This document shows positions 37,628 through 46,873 of a DNA stretch of 64,000 nt, piece by piece. The first letter of the stretch is position 1. Each line of letters begins with the position of its first letter. The notes under the pieces were generated by a model that was given only the letters and a program-made list of their open reading frames with translations, searched no databases and was not told where the DNA came from. The stretch is from Chrysophaeum taylorii (Eukaryota > Sar > Pelagophyceae > Pelagomonadales > Pelagomonadaceae), in contig JAQMWT010000428.1 of NCBI GenBank assembly GCA_029834535.1, positions 1 through 64,000 of the forward strand. The letters are read 5' to 3'. The translations under genes and the position numbers were made by a program.

Positions 37628-38491
37628 ATGTTCCGCAAAATTGAATTCCTGCTTGTCGTCGCCCTCGCAGCAGCAGCAGCAGCAGCAGCAGCCAAGGAGG
37701 AATGCGTCGTGTTCGTGCACATAAACAAGAGCGGCGGTCAGACCATAAAGAGCGTGCTGCACGCGCAGTCGCGTCAAATCGCGCTCTGCAGCGAGCGCGA
37801 GTTTCGTGCGAACAGGTGTCGTCCGCCGCGTCATTTTCGCGGGAAGAGCGTCCGCGGCTGGACGTTTGTCGGGGATTCGACGATGGCCCTCCTCGGGTGG
37901 CTCGGAGGCCGGTGCGTCGTCTTCTCGTTGTTCCGCGATCCGGTCGCGCGGCTCGTTTCCTCGCTGAGATACTGCCGGCGCTCGCCGAGCGATCATCTCT
38001 GCGGCACGGCCGTCCTCGACGCCAAAGACGCGACCCTCGAACAGTGGGCGCGCCACCAGAGAGGCTTTGTGTTTTTGAGGCTCGTCCTCGCCAACGCGAC
38101 GAGGACCAAGGTCGAGGCGCGGGGCGTCTACGACGACGACGGCGCCGCCGTCGTTCCGACCTGGATAGAGCATCAGAGGGCGATGCTCTATCCGCGCGCG
38201 GACATGGACCCGCGCTTGGCCGAATTGAGTCGCCAGCTCGAGCAAGGTCGCTTGATGGATGCCGTCGGCATTTTAGAATGGCCCGACGAGACGGCGCGAT
38301 TGTTCGATAGATGGGTCCCGCTCCGAGGTATCAACTGGACGGCCGCCCTGACCAAGTACAAAGCCAACGCCCACACGTCCACACGACCCTCGCTCCGAGT
38401 GGTCCCCCCGTCGGTTCGTGCCTATCTCGACTACGACTACCCCATCTTTCGGGCGGTCCAGAACCGCATCTTGGCGGCTTTGAAATCATAA
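37628..38491 (+). CDS. Sulfotransferase-like type II membrane protein
   Basis: A 287-residue protein from MFRKIEFLLVVALAAAAAAA, where the hydrophobic Ala-rich start (a CAG-repeat run) looks like a signal peptide or signal anchor. The motif VVFVHINKSGGQTIKSVL near residue 30 fits the 5'-phosphosulfate loop of the Sulfotransfer_2 family (HIPKTGGTS in most members). FSLFRDPVARLVSSLRYC fits the 3'-phosphate-binding RDPVxRxxS motif. Such Golgi enzymes transfer sulfate from PAPS to sugars or proteins. The substrate is unknown. The length is near the family minimum. An upstream in-frame Met at 37,538 would add 30 residues before the signal, so the start at 37,628 is preferred. Confidence 0.72.
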   Translation: MFRKIEFLLVVALAAAAAAAAAKEECVVFVHINKSGGQTIKSVLHAQSRQIALCSEREFRANRCRPPRHFRGKSVRGWTFVGDSTMALLGWLGGRCVVFSLFRDPVARLVSSLRYCRRSPSDHLCGTAVLDAKDATLEQWARHQRGFVFLRLVLANATRTKVEARGVYDDDGAAVVPTWIEHQRAMLYPRADMDPRLAELSRQLEQGRLMDAVGILEWPDETARLFDRWVPLRGINWTAALTKYKANAHTSTRPSLRVVPPSVRAYLDYDYPIFRAVQNRILAALKS

Positions 38492-39556
38492 GGACGTGTT
38501 GTCGTGGGTCTGTATTCGCTCTATCGACGCGCCACAACAGCAGGCATCTGCTGTGCGACTTCGAAATCATGTTCTCATAGGTCGCACCTCCTTCGCGACC
38601 ACGGGGGGGCGGCAGCACGGCGAAGAATGTGCGCGTGGGCTGCCTTGCGTCGTTGGTTCGATGTTGGTTCGATGATGAACAACAAGCCCCCCATTTCAAC
38701 GGACCTCGGGTTTGTTGTATTCTCTTGTTGAAGGCGTTGTTGGTGTGATGACGTGGAATCAAGTCCCTTTTGGTGGAATGTTTTGATGCGACGGAAGATG
38801 CTAGTCCGTGACGGCAGGCAGCCCCGTCGGGCTCTACTTTGAGCCTACAATGCTGTAAATTCCCAAATGTAGGTTTCCCGGTAGGGTCGCTGTCTTGTGC
38901 GCGCGACCGGCGCAAGCTTACACCGGGACATCTCTGTGATGTCGTAACCGGCCGCGGGGGCTTGACCGACGGTAACGACGAGGCCACAGCACTGCACTTG
39001 TCCACCTGAACAACTCTGCAACCGGAACTTCGACGAGCTTTTTGTGGACATACCGTCGACTGGGACCAAGAAACTGTTGTGTCCGACCCGACCGCACACA
39101 CTGGCTGGCCGTCGTCGCTCCCTTTTTCGCCGTCTAGCAGAGGCTGCAGAGCCTGGGGTTCGTTGGTTCGTTGCAAAAGGTGAGGGTAGGAGTGCCGGTC
39201 CTGGTGTGTGCGAGTGCCCGGGGCTAGCAGATGGCGTCGTCGTCTGCTGGGTCCCCACCGTCTCGCATTCATGCTTGACTCGCCCCAGATGTTCACGTTT
39301 CACTATGATGGGGAAGCACAGGGGTATATATAGCCCCGGGCACTCGCACACACCAGGACCGGCACTCCTACCCTCACCTTTTGCGTTGGTTCGTTGGTTC
39401 GTTGGTTCGTTCGTTGAGTTGAGCATAGATTTACGATCGTCAGAAGAGACAAAAAAATCGTTAGCGGGGTAAGGAATGTGATTGAATCTACGTCATGTCT
39501 TAGTTTTTGAAACGGACCTGTAGAAAGTCCGTTGGGATCCCGGTGTTAAAATTTAT
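38492..39556. other. Intergenic region with a large inverted repeat
   Basis: No gene is supported. It holds the perfect inverted repeat listed at 39,173-39,384 and flanking GTTG/GTTC microsatellite. A 321-codon minus-strand frame (39,296-38,331) overlaps the sulfotransferase antisense and has no motif. Confidence 0.4.
39173..39384. repeat. 54-bp perfect inverted repeat
   Basis: Arms at 39,173-39,226 (starting GCAAAAGGTGAGGGTAGGAG) and 39,331-39,384 are exact reverse complements over 54 bp, with a 104-bp spacer. Both arms are bordered outward by GTTGGTTCGTT-type simple repeat. It resembles a small TIR element or a hairpin-RNA source; no open transposase is present. Confidence 0.92.
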
Positions 39557-40738
39557 ATGGGTGAGTCCCCGCGAGAGAACGTGAACGCGCTCCTGCTCGC
39601 GTCTCGGAAGCGGTCGCGCAAGGACATGCATCGTCGGATACACAGCGAGCCGATTTTGGACGATTTTCCGATGTGGAGTTTGCCCGAGGAGTCGTCCTCG
39701 ACCGAATGGAAGCTGGAGAACTTTGACGACGAGTCGCCCAGCCTGTCGACGCTGCGGAAAACGCTCGTGGCCGTCGACGTCGAGAACGTGTTCGACGACG
39801 ACGTGGTGATCGAGGAGCCGAAGAAAAAAGACCGCGGCAAGGACAGGGGTAAGTACAAGTGCGGGCGGTGCGGGCAGGTCAAGGTGAACCACGTGTGTCC
39901 TTTTGGTTTGACGACGACGAGGACAGTACACCAGCAAACTGAGAGTCCTCTGGTGATCTCCGAGCGGAATACCTGGATAACGGTGCGACGCCGAGTCGAG
40001 GACGATTTCTGGCTCGTTCCGAAGGAGTTGGACGACGACGACGACGACGACGACGAGGACGATATGGATTTTGAAGTATTGGAAGCTATGTCGTCGAGCC
40101 CGACGAAATCGTCCGAAGTGGCCTTCGAGCCCCCACCCCCCGATACATCGCCCGCCCAGAGACCGCGAAAAGGACACCGTCGGGCCTCGTCCTGCGGAGC
40201 GCCCGCGCCGCCGCTGCCTCGAACTCAGCCGCAGAGACCCGCGAGCCTACCGCTGCAGCAGCCAATGATCAGACCGATGGTGCCGCTCTACCCGCGCAAC
40301 TTCCTCGCACCCCCTTTTCTCGATCAAAACGCCATCGCCCAGCTCTGTGCCGCCGACCAAATCATTCCCTTTAACCCCTGTCTCCCGCCGCCTCTCGGCA
40401 TGCCCGTTTTCCCCCCGCCGCCCCCCATGGTCCCGCACCCCGTCGTCGTCCAGCCCTTCCAGCCCGAGGCCCCCCGCGACAACAAACCCCACCCCCTTGT
40501 CGCGCCCCCCGCCGCTGCGGCGACTGGGCCGCCGCCTGCACTGCAGCCGCCGCCGCCTCCGCCTCCCAACTCGTCCTCCTCCTCCTCCTCCTCCTCCTCG
40601 GAAGCCGGCTTTAACCTCAACGAGCTCATGACGCATCTCAAGACGATGACGCCCCAGCAGCTCCAGGAGATCGCCTCCATGAGCCAGCTCGTCCTCGAGC
40701 GGCAGCACTCCTCGGACTGTGCCACTTCCCAGGCATAA
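39557..40738 (+). CDS. Proline-rich protein with CxxC/HxC zinc-knuckle-like motif
   Basis: A 393-residue protein starting MGESPRENVNALLLASRKRS. Near residue 101 KYKCGRCGQVKVNHVCPF shows a CxxC...HxC pattern, likely a small zinc-binding knuckle. An acidic run (about nine Asp) follows near residue 158, then a long proline-rich region, a Ser run and a C-terminal helix MTHLKTMTPQQLQEIASMSQ. The composition suggests a nuclear regulatory or RNA-related protein, but no family is recognised. The N-terminal RKRSRKDMHRR could be a nuclear localisation signal. The stop is TAA at 40,736. Confidence 0.72.
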   Translation: MGESPRENVNALLLASRKRSRKDMHRRIHSEPILDDFPMWSLPEESSSTEWKLENFDDESPSLSTLRKTLVAVDVENVFDDDVVIEEPKKKDRGKDRGKYKCGRCGQVKVNHVCPFGLTTTRTVHQQTESPLVISERNTWITVRRRVEDDFWLVPKELDDDDDDDDEDDMDFEVLEAMSSSPTKSSEVAFEPPPPDTSPAQRPRKGHRRASSCGAPAPPLPRTQPQRPASLPLQQPMIRPMVPLYPRNFLAPPFLDQNAIAQLCAADQIIPFNPCLPPPLGMPVFPPPPPMVPHPVVVQPFQPEAPRDNKPHPLVAPPAAAATGPPPALQPPPPPPPNSSSSSSSSSSEAGFNLNELMTHLKTMTPQQLQEIASMSQLVLERQHSSDCATSQA

Positions 40739-41048
40739 CAAAAGCGCCGCCGCACTCTTGATGATGATGATGATGCTGCTTTCCATCCCATCCCATCCCA
40801 TCCCATCCCATCCCATCCCGTCGGAACGGGAAAGAAAACCTTCTCCTCTCTCGCCTCGCCTCGCCTCGCCGGGGGAAAAAAAGAAAATCAACCGCCCTTT
40901 TTTTTTTCTCGTCGGTCGCCTGGGCGCTTTCCTCTCCGGTCTCGCGCGGGCAGACCGCAGATCTAGATCTATAGACCCCTCAAGCAAGCAAGCTCGAGTG
41001 GGTGGTGGTAAACAAAACATCCAACCGCGGGATTTGAAACAACACACC
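40739..41048. repeat. Intergenic microsatellites
   Basis: Contains (GAT)n near 40,758, a (CATCC)n pentanucleotide run at about 40,783-40,818 and CCTCG repeats near 40,850. No gene is seen. It separates the tail ends of the converging genes at 40,738 and 41,049. Confidence 0.8.
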
Positions 41049-41642
41049 TTATCTCGTATCGGGCTGTGGCGTGGTGCGGTACCACGGTCGCGCCTCGACG
41101 ACGAGACCCTCGGGAAAGATGGTTCGCGCTGCTCGCGCGGAGAGGTGGGAGGGAACCAGGACGTCCTCGCCATACACCCAGTTCGCCGGCGTGGCAACGC
41201 GGTGGAACATTGCGAGTTGCAGGGTGTCGAGGGTACGGAGGACCTCGTAAAAATTGCGACCGGTCGACGACGGCTGTCTCAAACTAAATCGAATCCGTCT
41301 GTCTATGTCGACCAACCAAACCACGGGACCGTCGAAATGGTCCGAAAGAACTAACGGAACAGCGATGCGGCAGTCTTCGAGTTCCTCGACTTGTGGAACC
41401 CATTTCCCGAGCGCCTCGTCGCTCGCGTCCAGAAACACGAGAATTCGCGCGTTCCGCGCCCGAAACTCCTCGTTGAGCTTGGCCAGCGCCCCGAGCTCTG
41501 TCGTCGCGACGGCGTCAAAGGCCCCCCCCACCGACACGATCACGCCCCAGGCGCCGTCGATAATGTCGTGTAGCCGAAACCTTCCAACGCTTGATGTACA
41601 CAATACGTTCGGGACCTCATCGCCAATCATCAGAAGACTCAT
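41049..41642 (-). CDS. Prx6-like (1-Cys peroxiredoxin family) protein without the catalytic cysteine
   Basis: A 197-residue protein from MSLLMIGDEVPNVLC. It matches 1-Cys peroxiredoxins along its length: GRFRLHDIIDGAWGVIVS, ATTELGALAKLNEEFRARNA, SSTGRNFYEVLRTLDTLQLA, HRVATPANWVYGEDVLVPSH and IFPEGLV. In active Prx6 the motif is PxxxTxxC, giving FTPVCTTELG. Here it is FDAVATTELG, with the peroxidatic Cys replaced by Ala46 and the Thr and Pro lost. The Arg of the ARVVF strand is also replaced (GPVVW). A segment of about 25-30 residues present in Prx6 before that strand is missing. It is therefore likely a pseudoenzyme or has another role. The frame is intact. An upstream Met at 41,711 is possible but would add an unconserved leader. 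Confidence 0.85.
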   Translation of the reverse strand: MSLLMIGDEVPNVLCTSSVGRFRLHDIIDGAWGVIVSVGGAFDAVATTELGALAKLNEEFRARNARILVFLDASDEALGKWVPQVEELEDCRIAVPLVLSDHFDGPVVWLVDIDRRIRFSLRQPSSTGRNFYEVLRTLDTLQLAMFHRVATPANWVYGEDVLVPSHLSARAARTIFPEGLVVEARPWYRTTPQPDTR

Positions 41643-43140
41643 CACTGCTGCACCGAGCTTCTTTTTTGTGCGGTGAACGAACACCCATTGGCAGGCACAA
41701 CGGCTCTTCACTTCTTCGAAACAAGTCTCGCACCTGTTTGTTATATAGATGAGAAGCCGATCGGAATATAACCATCCTCGCAGATGATGAGAGCCGACTT
41801 TACAAATAGCGTCCAGGACCCGCCCTGCTCGGCGTTGTTGGCTGGCGCCTTTGGGCGCGGGCAGCCTCCTTTTTGCGCTCGAGGTCCGGCACCTTGGCCG
41901 AAGAACTATGCTGGTTGGTGGTAATTCGGGCGTCGGTCTTCGGAAACATCACCGGGCTGCCGCTCGATGATATGCTTTTTATTGGCCTTGCTCTCTAGAA
42001 CTTACGGACTTGAAACCAACTTTCTTTGGGACTGCGTTAATTAAAATCCTGCGACGTCAGGTCGACCTCCTCGTCCGCTGGTGATGTTTCCGGGCTCGAC
42101 TACGATGATAACCCGCGTCCACGAGTCGTCGCACTCCCTGGATACCCACACGAAAAGTGCTCCTAGACCATCTCGTTTCCGCTCGCGCGCTCCATCTTCT
42201 GCTTGACCTTCCTTCTTGGTGACCAAGTGCCGCGCTTAGGTGGTGAAGGAGGCGCGCGAGAGGGCACGCGCTTGTAGGCGGCTCAGTCGAAGCTGCTCGC
42301 GCGTGCGTGCCGCCCTTGATTCGGTTCTGAACCCACCGCGCGGCGAGATCTGCCGCACCTTTGAAGAATCTCCTCGTCACCGTACTACTGCACCCGGCTC
42401 ATCTGGAGCACACCAACGCCTTCAATTTGATCTCTAGCGATTAGTATTCATGCGAACGCGAAGTGCTCGGCGTTCTCTTGTAGGCTCAACAACTCGCCCC
42501 TCGAGCCGGTGACCGGTCATCCTGAAGCTGCTTCGCAGTGTCTCTCTGGGTCCTCTTCGCCCCGACGTAGATACGAAAGCTCTGCAGCTGCGGGCACGCC
42601 GCGTCTTGTCAGCATCGGCGTCTCTTCGCCTGTATGCTTCGTCTTGGCACCAGGCACTTCTCTCACGCCGACTTTTGGGCACGCCACATCATCGGTCCTT
42701 ACTTCTTAAGCAAAGTGGATTATTTTTTTGTTGACTTTCGCGTTTTTTTTGAATGCGTCGTTTCTGACTCAGAAACCGAACTCAACAGATTCACAACAAG
42801 TTTTTTGTTGAATCGTACAATTATGGACGCAAAAAAATTCAACCAAACCAACTTTCAAAAATCCTGTGCCACCACTTTCCTTACCCATATTTCTATCGAG
42901 TTCTATTCTCTACCCCTGCTTACCGAACTTTCCCCGCACCACCACCACCACTGACGCACTACAACGCCACTTGGCGGTTGTTGTTGCTCGTTTCAAATTG
43001 ACTAATCACAACCATAATAATAATAAGAAGAAGAAGAAGAACTCTCGAGTCTTCGGTGTTTGAAGCTCGTGGGCAGGTGGTGGTGACAGCAAGGACGTGC
43101 TCCTCAACCCGCACGGCACCTTCTTCGATACGTCGAGGGC
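41643..43140. other. Intergenic region, no confident gene
   Basis: Minus-strand frames at 42,380-42,057 and 42,226-42,041 (ALFVWVSRECDDSWTRVIIV) have some protein-like character but no recognised family and no consistent start. Positions 42,720-43,060 are AT-richer with (CAC)n and (AAG)n runs. No RNA gene is seen. Confidence 0.3.
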
Positions 43141-43243
43141 TAACTAACTAACTAACTTCGGACCTCTCCCGGGCATGGGAGCCAGGCTGGGCCGGTAGTA
43201 GCCGGTCCAGGATCACAGAGCAAAAAATCACACAGTTGGGGTA
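43141..43243 (-). mobile_element. LINE 3'-end fragment with perfect 18-bp target duplication
   Basis: A 103-bp 5'-truncated copy of the LINE 3' end (same GCCGGTCCAGGATCACAGAG block and TTAG-repeat tail as at 17,441). It is flanked by CTTCGATACGTCGAGGGC at 43,123-43,140 and 43,244-43,261, identical. The perfect duplication and near identity to copy A suggest a recent insertion. Confidence 0.93.
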
Positions 43244-43723
43244 CTTCGATACGTCGAGGGCAAGGCCGGGTAAGACGAGAGTGCGCTCAATCCTTTTCTG
43301 TCGCACCCCCACTACCCTTTTTTGCGGAAGCAATCGTCGACCCTCGCCTGTCCACCACGATGGGCGCGACGACGCGCCCGCGCCGTGAGCCGGCTGGACA
43401 CTGTACTCTATGGCCAGCGCTCCAGCGACGTGAGGCCTCGGCCTCACCGCGGGCCCTTTGGAAACACCCATCCCCGCTATTGCCTATGCTCGGGAGTTTG
43501 TGCCTTTCGACATAAAAAGAAAGCTCTCCTCCTTCGACTTACCCTGGCGTAGGCCGACGCCTCTCCTCCTCCTCACATCCCGATACACCGAAGCACAGAG
43601 CAGCGGGTCTCGCGACCTCGCGCCATTGTAGTTATGGAGGTGGTGTTTGGTGGAAGTTGCAGCACGTCGTCTGAGCTCCGGTAGCGGAAATAAAAGACAA
43701 GCAGGGTACCAGTTTGCAATTAG
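43244..43723. other. Intergenic region
   Basis: No gene is supported. A minus-strand frame here runs into the LINE fragment and is an accident of the insertion. Confidence 0.35.
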
Positions 43724-44713
43724 CTAAGGGCGAGCATGGACGGGGACGCGCAAAGGGGACGAGAAGCGGCGCGCGTTTGTCGGCGTCGCGAGATCGAGGG
43801 CGATGAGGTCGTGTCCCTTGCGGGCTGCCTCGTCGGCCGCCGTCCGGCCGAAGTGATTCTTGAGATCGAGGCGGGTGCGGCGCGCGAGCCATAACGCGAG
43901 GTCGCGATGGCCCGCGTGCGCTGCGCGAATGAGGGCCGTGTTGCCCATAGCGTCTTGGTGGTTCGGATCGAGGTGACGCTTCTTGATAAGGTACTCGACG
44001 ACTTCGGTATGTCCCTGGGCGGCAGCGCGCTGGAGCGCCGTGCGATCCTTGTCGTCGCACTCCGAGGGATCGACGCCGTACCTTTCAACGAGCAGCTTGA
44101 GGACGTCGAGGTGACCCTCGGTCGCAGCGAGGTGGACGGGGGTCGATGCGGGCGTGGCCCCCGCCTCGAGCGCACGCCGAGCGTGGCTGACGCTGCCTTC
44201 GCGACACGCTGCTTGGAGTTCCGCGTTCCTCGCGTCGTCGCACAAGTCTTGCGCTCGACGCCTCTCTTCCGCGCAACGGGCGCGGCCCGCGAGGATGGTC
44301 GCCTCGATAGACGCGACGCGTGCCTTGGCAATGGTGGCATCCGCGAGGTTTGCCACTCGTGCCTCTAGCTCTTCTGTCGCCGCGACGGCCCGGCACGCGC
44401 GCGTCGTTCCAGAAGAAATTTTCGCACCCGCTCGCTTGAGTTTGATGCGGTAGGCCCGCGCGAACACCATCGCACGCCACGGAAACGGCGCCGAACACGC
44501 GTCGAGGATGCGGTCGATTGTCGTGCATGCTTCGTAATACATTCGCACGCATTCGGCGCATTCGGCGCCATCAAGCCGCTCGAGCCCCGCGACCACTTCG
44601 CAGGCCGCGTCCCCCGCGGCCTCGCACTCATCGTGGAGCACGCGGACTTTTAGGACTTTGCGGTGGATCAACGCCACCAGACTCGTGACCTCCGACGCGC
44701 TCACAACAACCAT
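43724..44713 (-). CDS. Ankyrin-repeat protein
   Basis: A 329-residue protein starting MVVVSASEVTSLVALIHRKV. The N-terminal half is helical with possible coiled coil (EELEARVANLADATIAKARV, RARCAEERRRAQDL). From about residue 165 four ankyrin-type repeats follow: LQAACREGSVSHARRALEAG, TPVHLAATEGHLDVLKLLVE, TALQRAAAQGHTEVVEYLIK and TALIRAAHAGHRDLALWLAR, then a partial one (GRTAADEAARKGHDLIALDL). Ankyrin repeats bind other proteins; the partner is unknown. Frame and start look sound. The overlapping minus frame at 44,340 is a shadow. Confidence 0.87.
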   Translation of the reverse strand: MVVVSASEVTSLVALIHRKVLKVRVLHDECEAAGDAACEVVAGLERLDGAECAECVRMYYEACTTIDRILDACSAPFPWRAMVFARAYRIKLKRAGAKISSGTTRACRAVAATEELEARVANLADATIAKARVASIEATILAGRARCAEERRRAQDLCDDARNAELQAACREGSVSHARRALEAGATPASTPVHLAATEGHLDVLKLLVERYGVDPSECDDKDRTALQRAAAQGHTEVVEYLIKKRHLDPNHQDAMGNTALIRAAHAGHRDLALWLARRTRLDLKNHFGRTAADEAARKGHDLIALDLATPTNARRFSSPLRVPVHARP

Positions 44714-46444
44714 CGTCGTCGTCGTCGTCCTTTGTTGCCTTTCTTCGGTGGTAGTAGTACCGTGAATTTACCCTTAATTTTTTTAATTCTCGGATCCCTT
44801 TCTCCGCAACTTTTGTACATTTTAAAGAGTATACTGCTATTTTCGTACCGCACCTCCTCGCGAAAAAAGGCACGGTGGTGTGATGGATGCTGACTGACAT
44901 TCGGAATGACACGGTGTGTGCATGCCACGCCTTTTTTTTGACAAAGGCGGCGCTTAGTGAGTGAGTGACACTGCGCCAGAAACCCTCAAAACCCTGCGTA
45001 CGCCTCTTGGCGCAAGGTCCGCTGGCGGCGAGAGGCCCCGATGTCCTGCCTGTCTAGGACTCCGAGAGGCTGCGAACATCGACCCCTGGTCGCCGGCGCC
45101 GCTCTTGGCGCGCGCGCGACTCTGGATTGGCGACCTTGTGGACCGCCTCACATGCGGCATCGGTGGTGAAGAGTCCGACCGTGTGCCAGCCGCTGTGCGG
45201 CGGTTGTGACATGATCTTCGATGATGTGGACCTGGGATGGTCGGGTACACCGTTCGTGCCGCGGTCGAGACGATGTCGCAACCATCGCGAGCGCGCGGGA
45301 TAAAAATCGCATGGCGTTCAAACGAGGGCTGCAGGAGGTAGCAATGAGGGCCTCTACCTCAAGAGTTTGTCACGGTCGTTAGCATCGGATGTCACGAGGG
45401 TTCCGAGCGAGGGCTGACACTTAAAAGCTGCCACGGCGAAAGAAACAGCGTTTTTTTATTTATGTGGCGAAAAAAATCACTTGACTCACTCTAAAATCGA
45501 CAATCTTGACACGGTCGGCAATGTTGACGGGGGCCGCCTCAGGGTCGGGGGGGCAGGTTATATCGTCTTAGGCAGGGCAGAGCGCCAAGGAAGGCAACAA
45601 TAATAAACGTCACCGGGACGAGAGATTCGCTGGGTCTGTGCCGCTGCGAGGGGTGACGCAGGACCGCGATACGGATCTATACAGCCTTGACTCGAGAAAG
45701 ATAGCGGGCATGCCCGTTAAGATCTGGCGCGACTTGAGAGAGAATAATGCGTCGACGTCCCTGAGGACGTCGTCGTCGGTTTGTGCGGTGCCGCTGCTGT
45801 GATGTGCTACATGGGAGGTTAAAGACAAAAGCAGCTGTTCTTGACATTCAGAGGCCTGTGCTCGCACATTCCGGCCTCTCGCAGCGCGTGCCTGGTAATT
45901 CATCCGCCCTTGGCTCACTCCGCGCCTTGTAGCGCATTTTTTGTTCATATGATAGCCTCGAGTGGGTGCGTGGCCACCCCAAAAGAATGCGACAGACAAA
46001 TCCCACCTATGTCGAGTTTCTCCAGCTGGTGGTCTAGCGGGGCGTGGTCGGCGTGGCCGCGGATTTTGATGGGGGTTGCTCGATTTTGCTCGCGCAGCTT
46101 AATGCGCGTCTTTGTGTAATTCATCTATTCGTCCGGACATTTATCTTTTGTCCGCCGGTGCAGGTAGTCACTTTCATACAACACGAGCTGGTAAACAAGT
46201 TCCTCACAGCGCACGGAATCAGAAGCCACCACCCGACAGCGTACTGCTTTTGCTGCAGCCTGGGGGTTTTTAATGTAGTCGTCCCTGATCACACGTGTCG
46301 CTGTTGTCCGTCCACCTGGTTCTTTCTTCCTTCCTTCCTTCCTTCCTTCCTTCCTTCCTTCCTTCCTTCCTTCCTTCCGACTCCTACACAGTGACCACAT
46401 CCGTGCGCAGTCTTTGCCTTCGAGGAGAGCGCGAAGGAAAGTAG
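44714..46444. other. Intergenic region with microsatellite
   Basis: No gene is supported. A minus-strand frame at 45,999-45,610 (129 codons) and frames near 45,054-45,281 have no motif. A (TTCC)n run lies at 46,325-46,378. A short AT-rich stretch with T-runs lies near 44,930 and 45,450. Confidence 0.35.
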
Positions 46445-46782
46445 GTCTTGAAAGGTCGACTGCTAAGAGGGGGTGGGTGCTTGAAGGTTGTTGTTTGTTG
46501 TTGCGTCGTGTGGTTCGAAAAAATGTGGGGACATGAAGAATGTGCCTGACGGGCGTAGTTGTTCATTCATTCATTCATTCACTCACAAAGTTTGGTATGC
46601 GGGGCCTATGCGGGGTCATCGCCGAGCCGCGGGGCAGACAAAAGTAAGTTATGTATCGACTCGTAACTCTCCTGCTCGATCACTCAGAAAAGAAGTCTAT
46701 TATGGCCCAGTGTGGATACGTATAGAGTATTGCGTACAACGCCCCACACACACCCCCCTCTTAGCAGTCGCCATTTAAAGAC
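46445..46782. mobile_element. TIR element, copy c (both ends present)
   Basis: A 338-bp element. The left end GTCTTGAAAGGTCGACTGCT and the right end, read on the minus strand, GTCTTTAAATGGCGACTGCT are inverted repeats that continue into AAGAGGGGG. Internal blocks CCTGACGGGCG and GGGGTCATCGCCGAG match copy a. It has no coding capacity and carries a (CATT)n microsatellite. It looks like a MITE. No clear target duplication is seen. Confidence 0.75.
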
Positions 46783-46873
46783 AACGCATAACAAGCAAGC
46801 ATAAATTCAAATTTGGCGATTAGGGTTGACGGAGTTCGTAAGCAGGGTTAGGGTGATATTTAGCGAGTACGGT

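Noticed and set aside
38331-39296. 321-codon minus-strand ORF
   Set aside because: It overlaps the sulfotransferase antisense, has no motif, and its composition is not protein-like.
43148-43471. Minus-strand ORF ending in GSHARERSEVS
   Set aside because: It reads through the LINE 3'-end fragment into flanking DNA and has no independent support.
46321-46380. (TTCC)n run as a telomere-like or regulatory array
   Set aside because: Plain tetranucleotide microsatellite.
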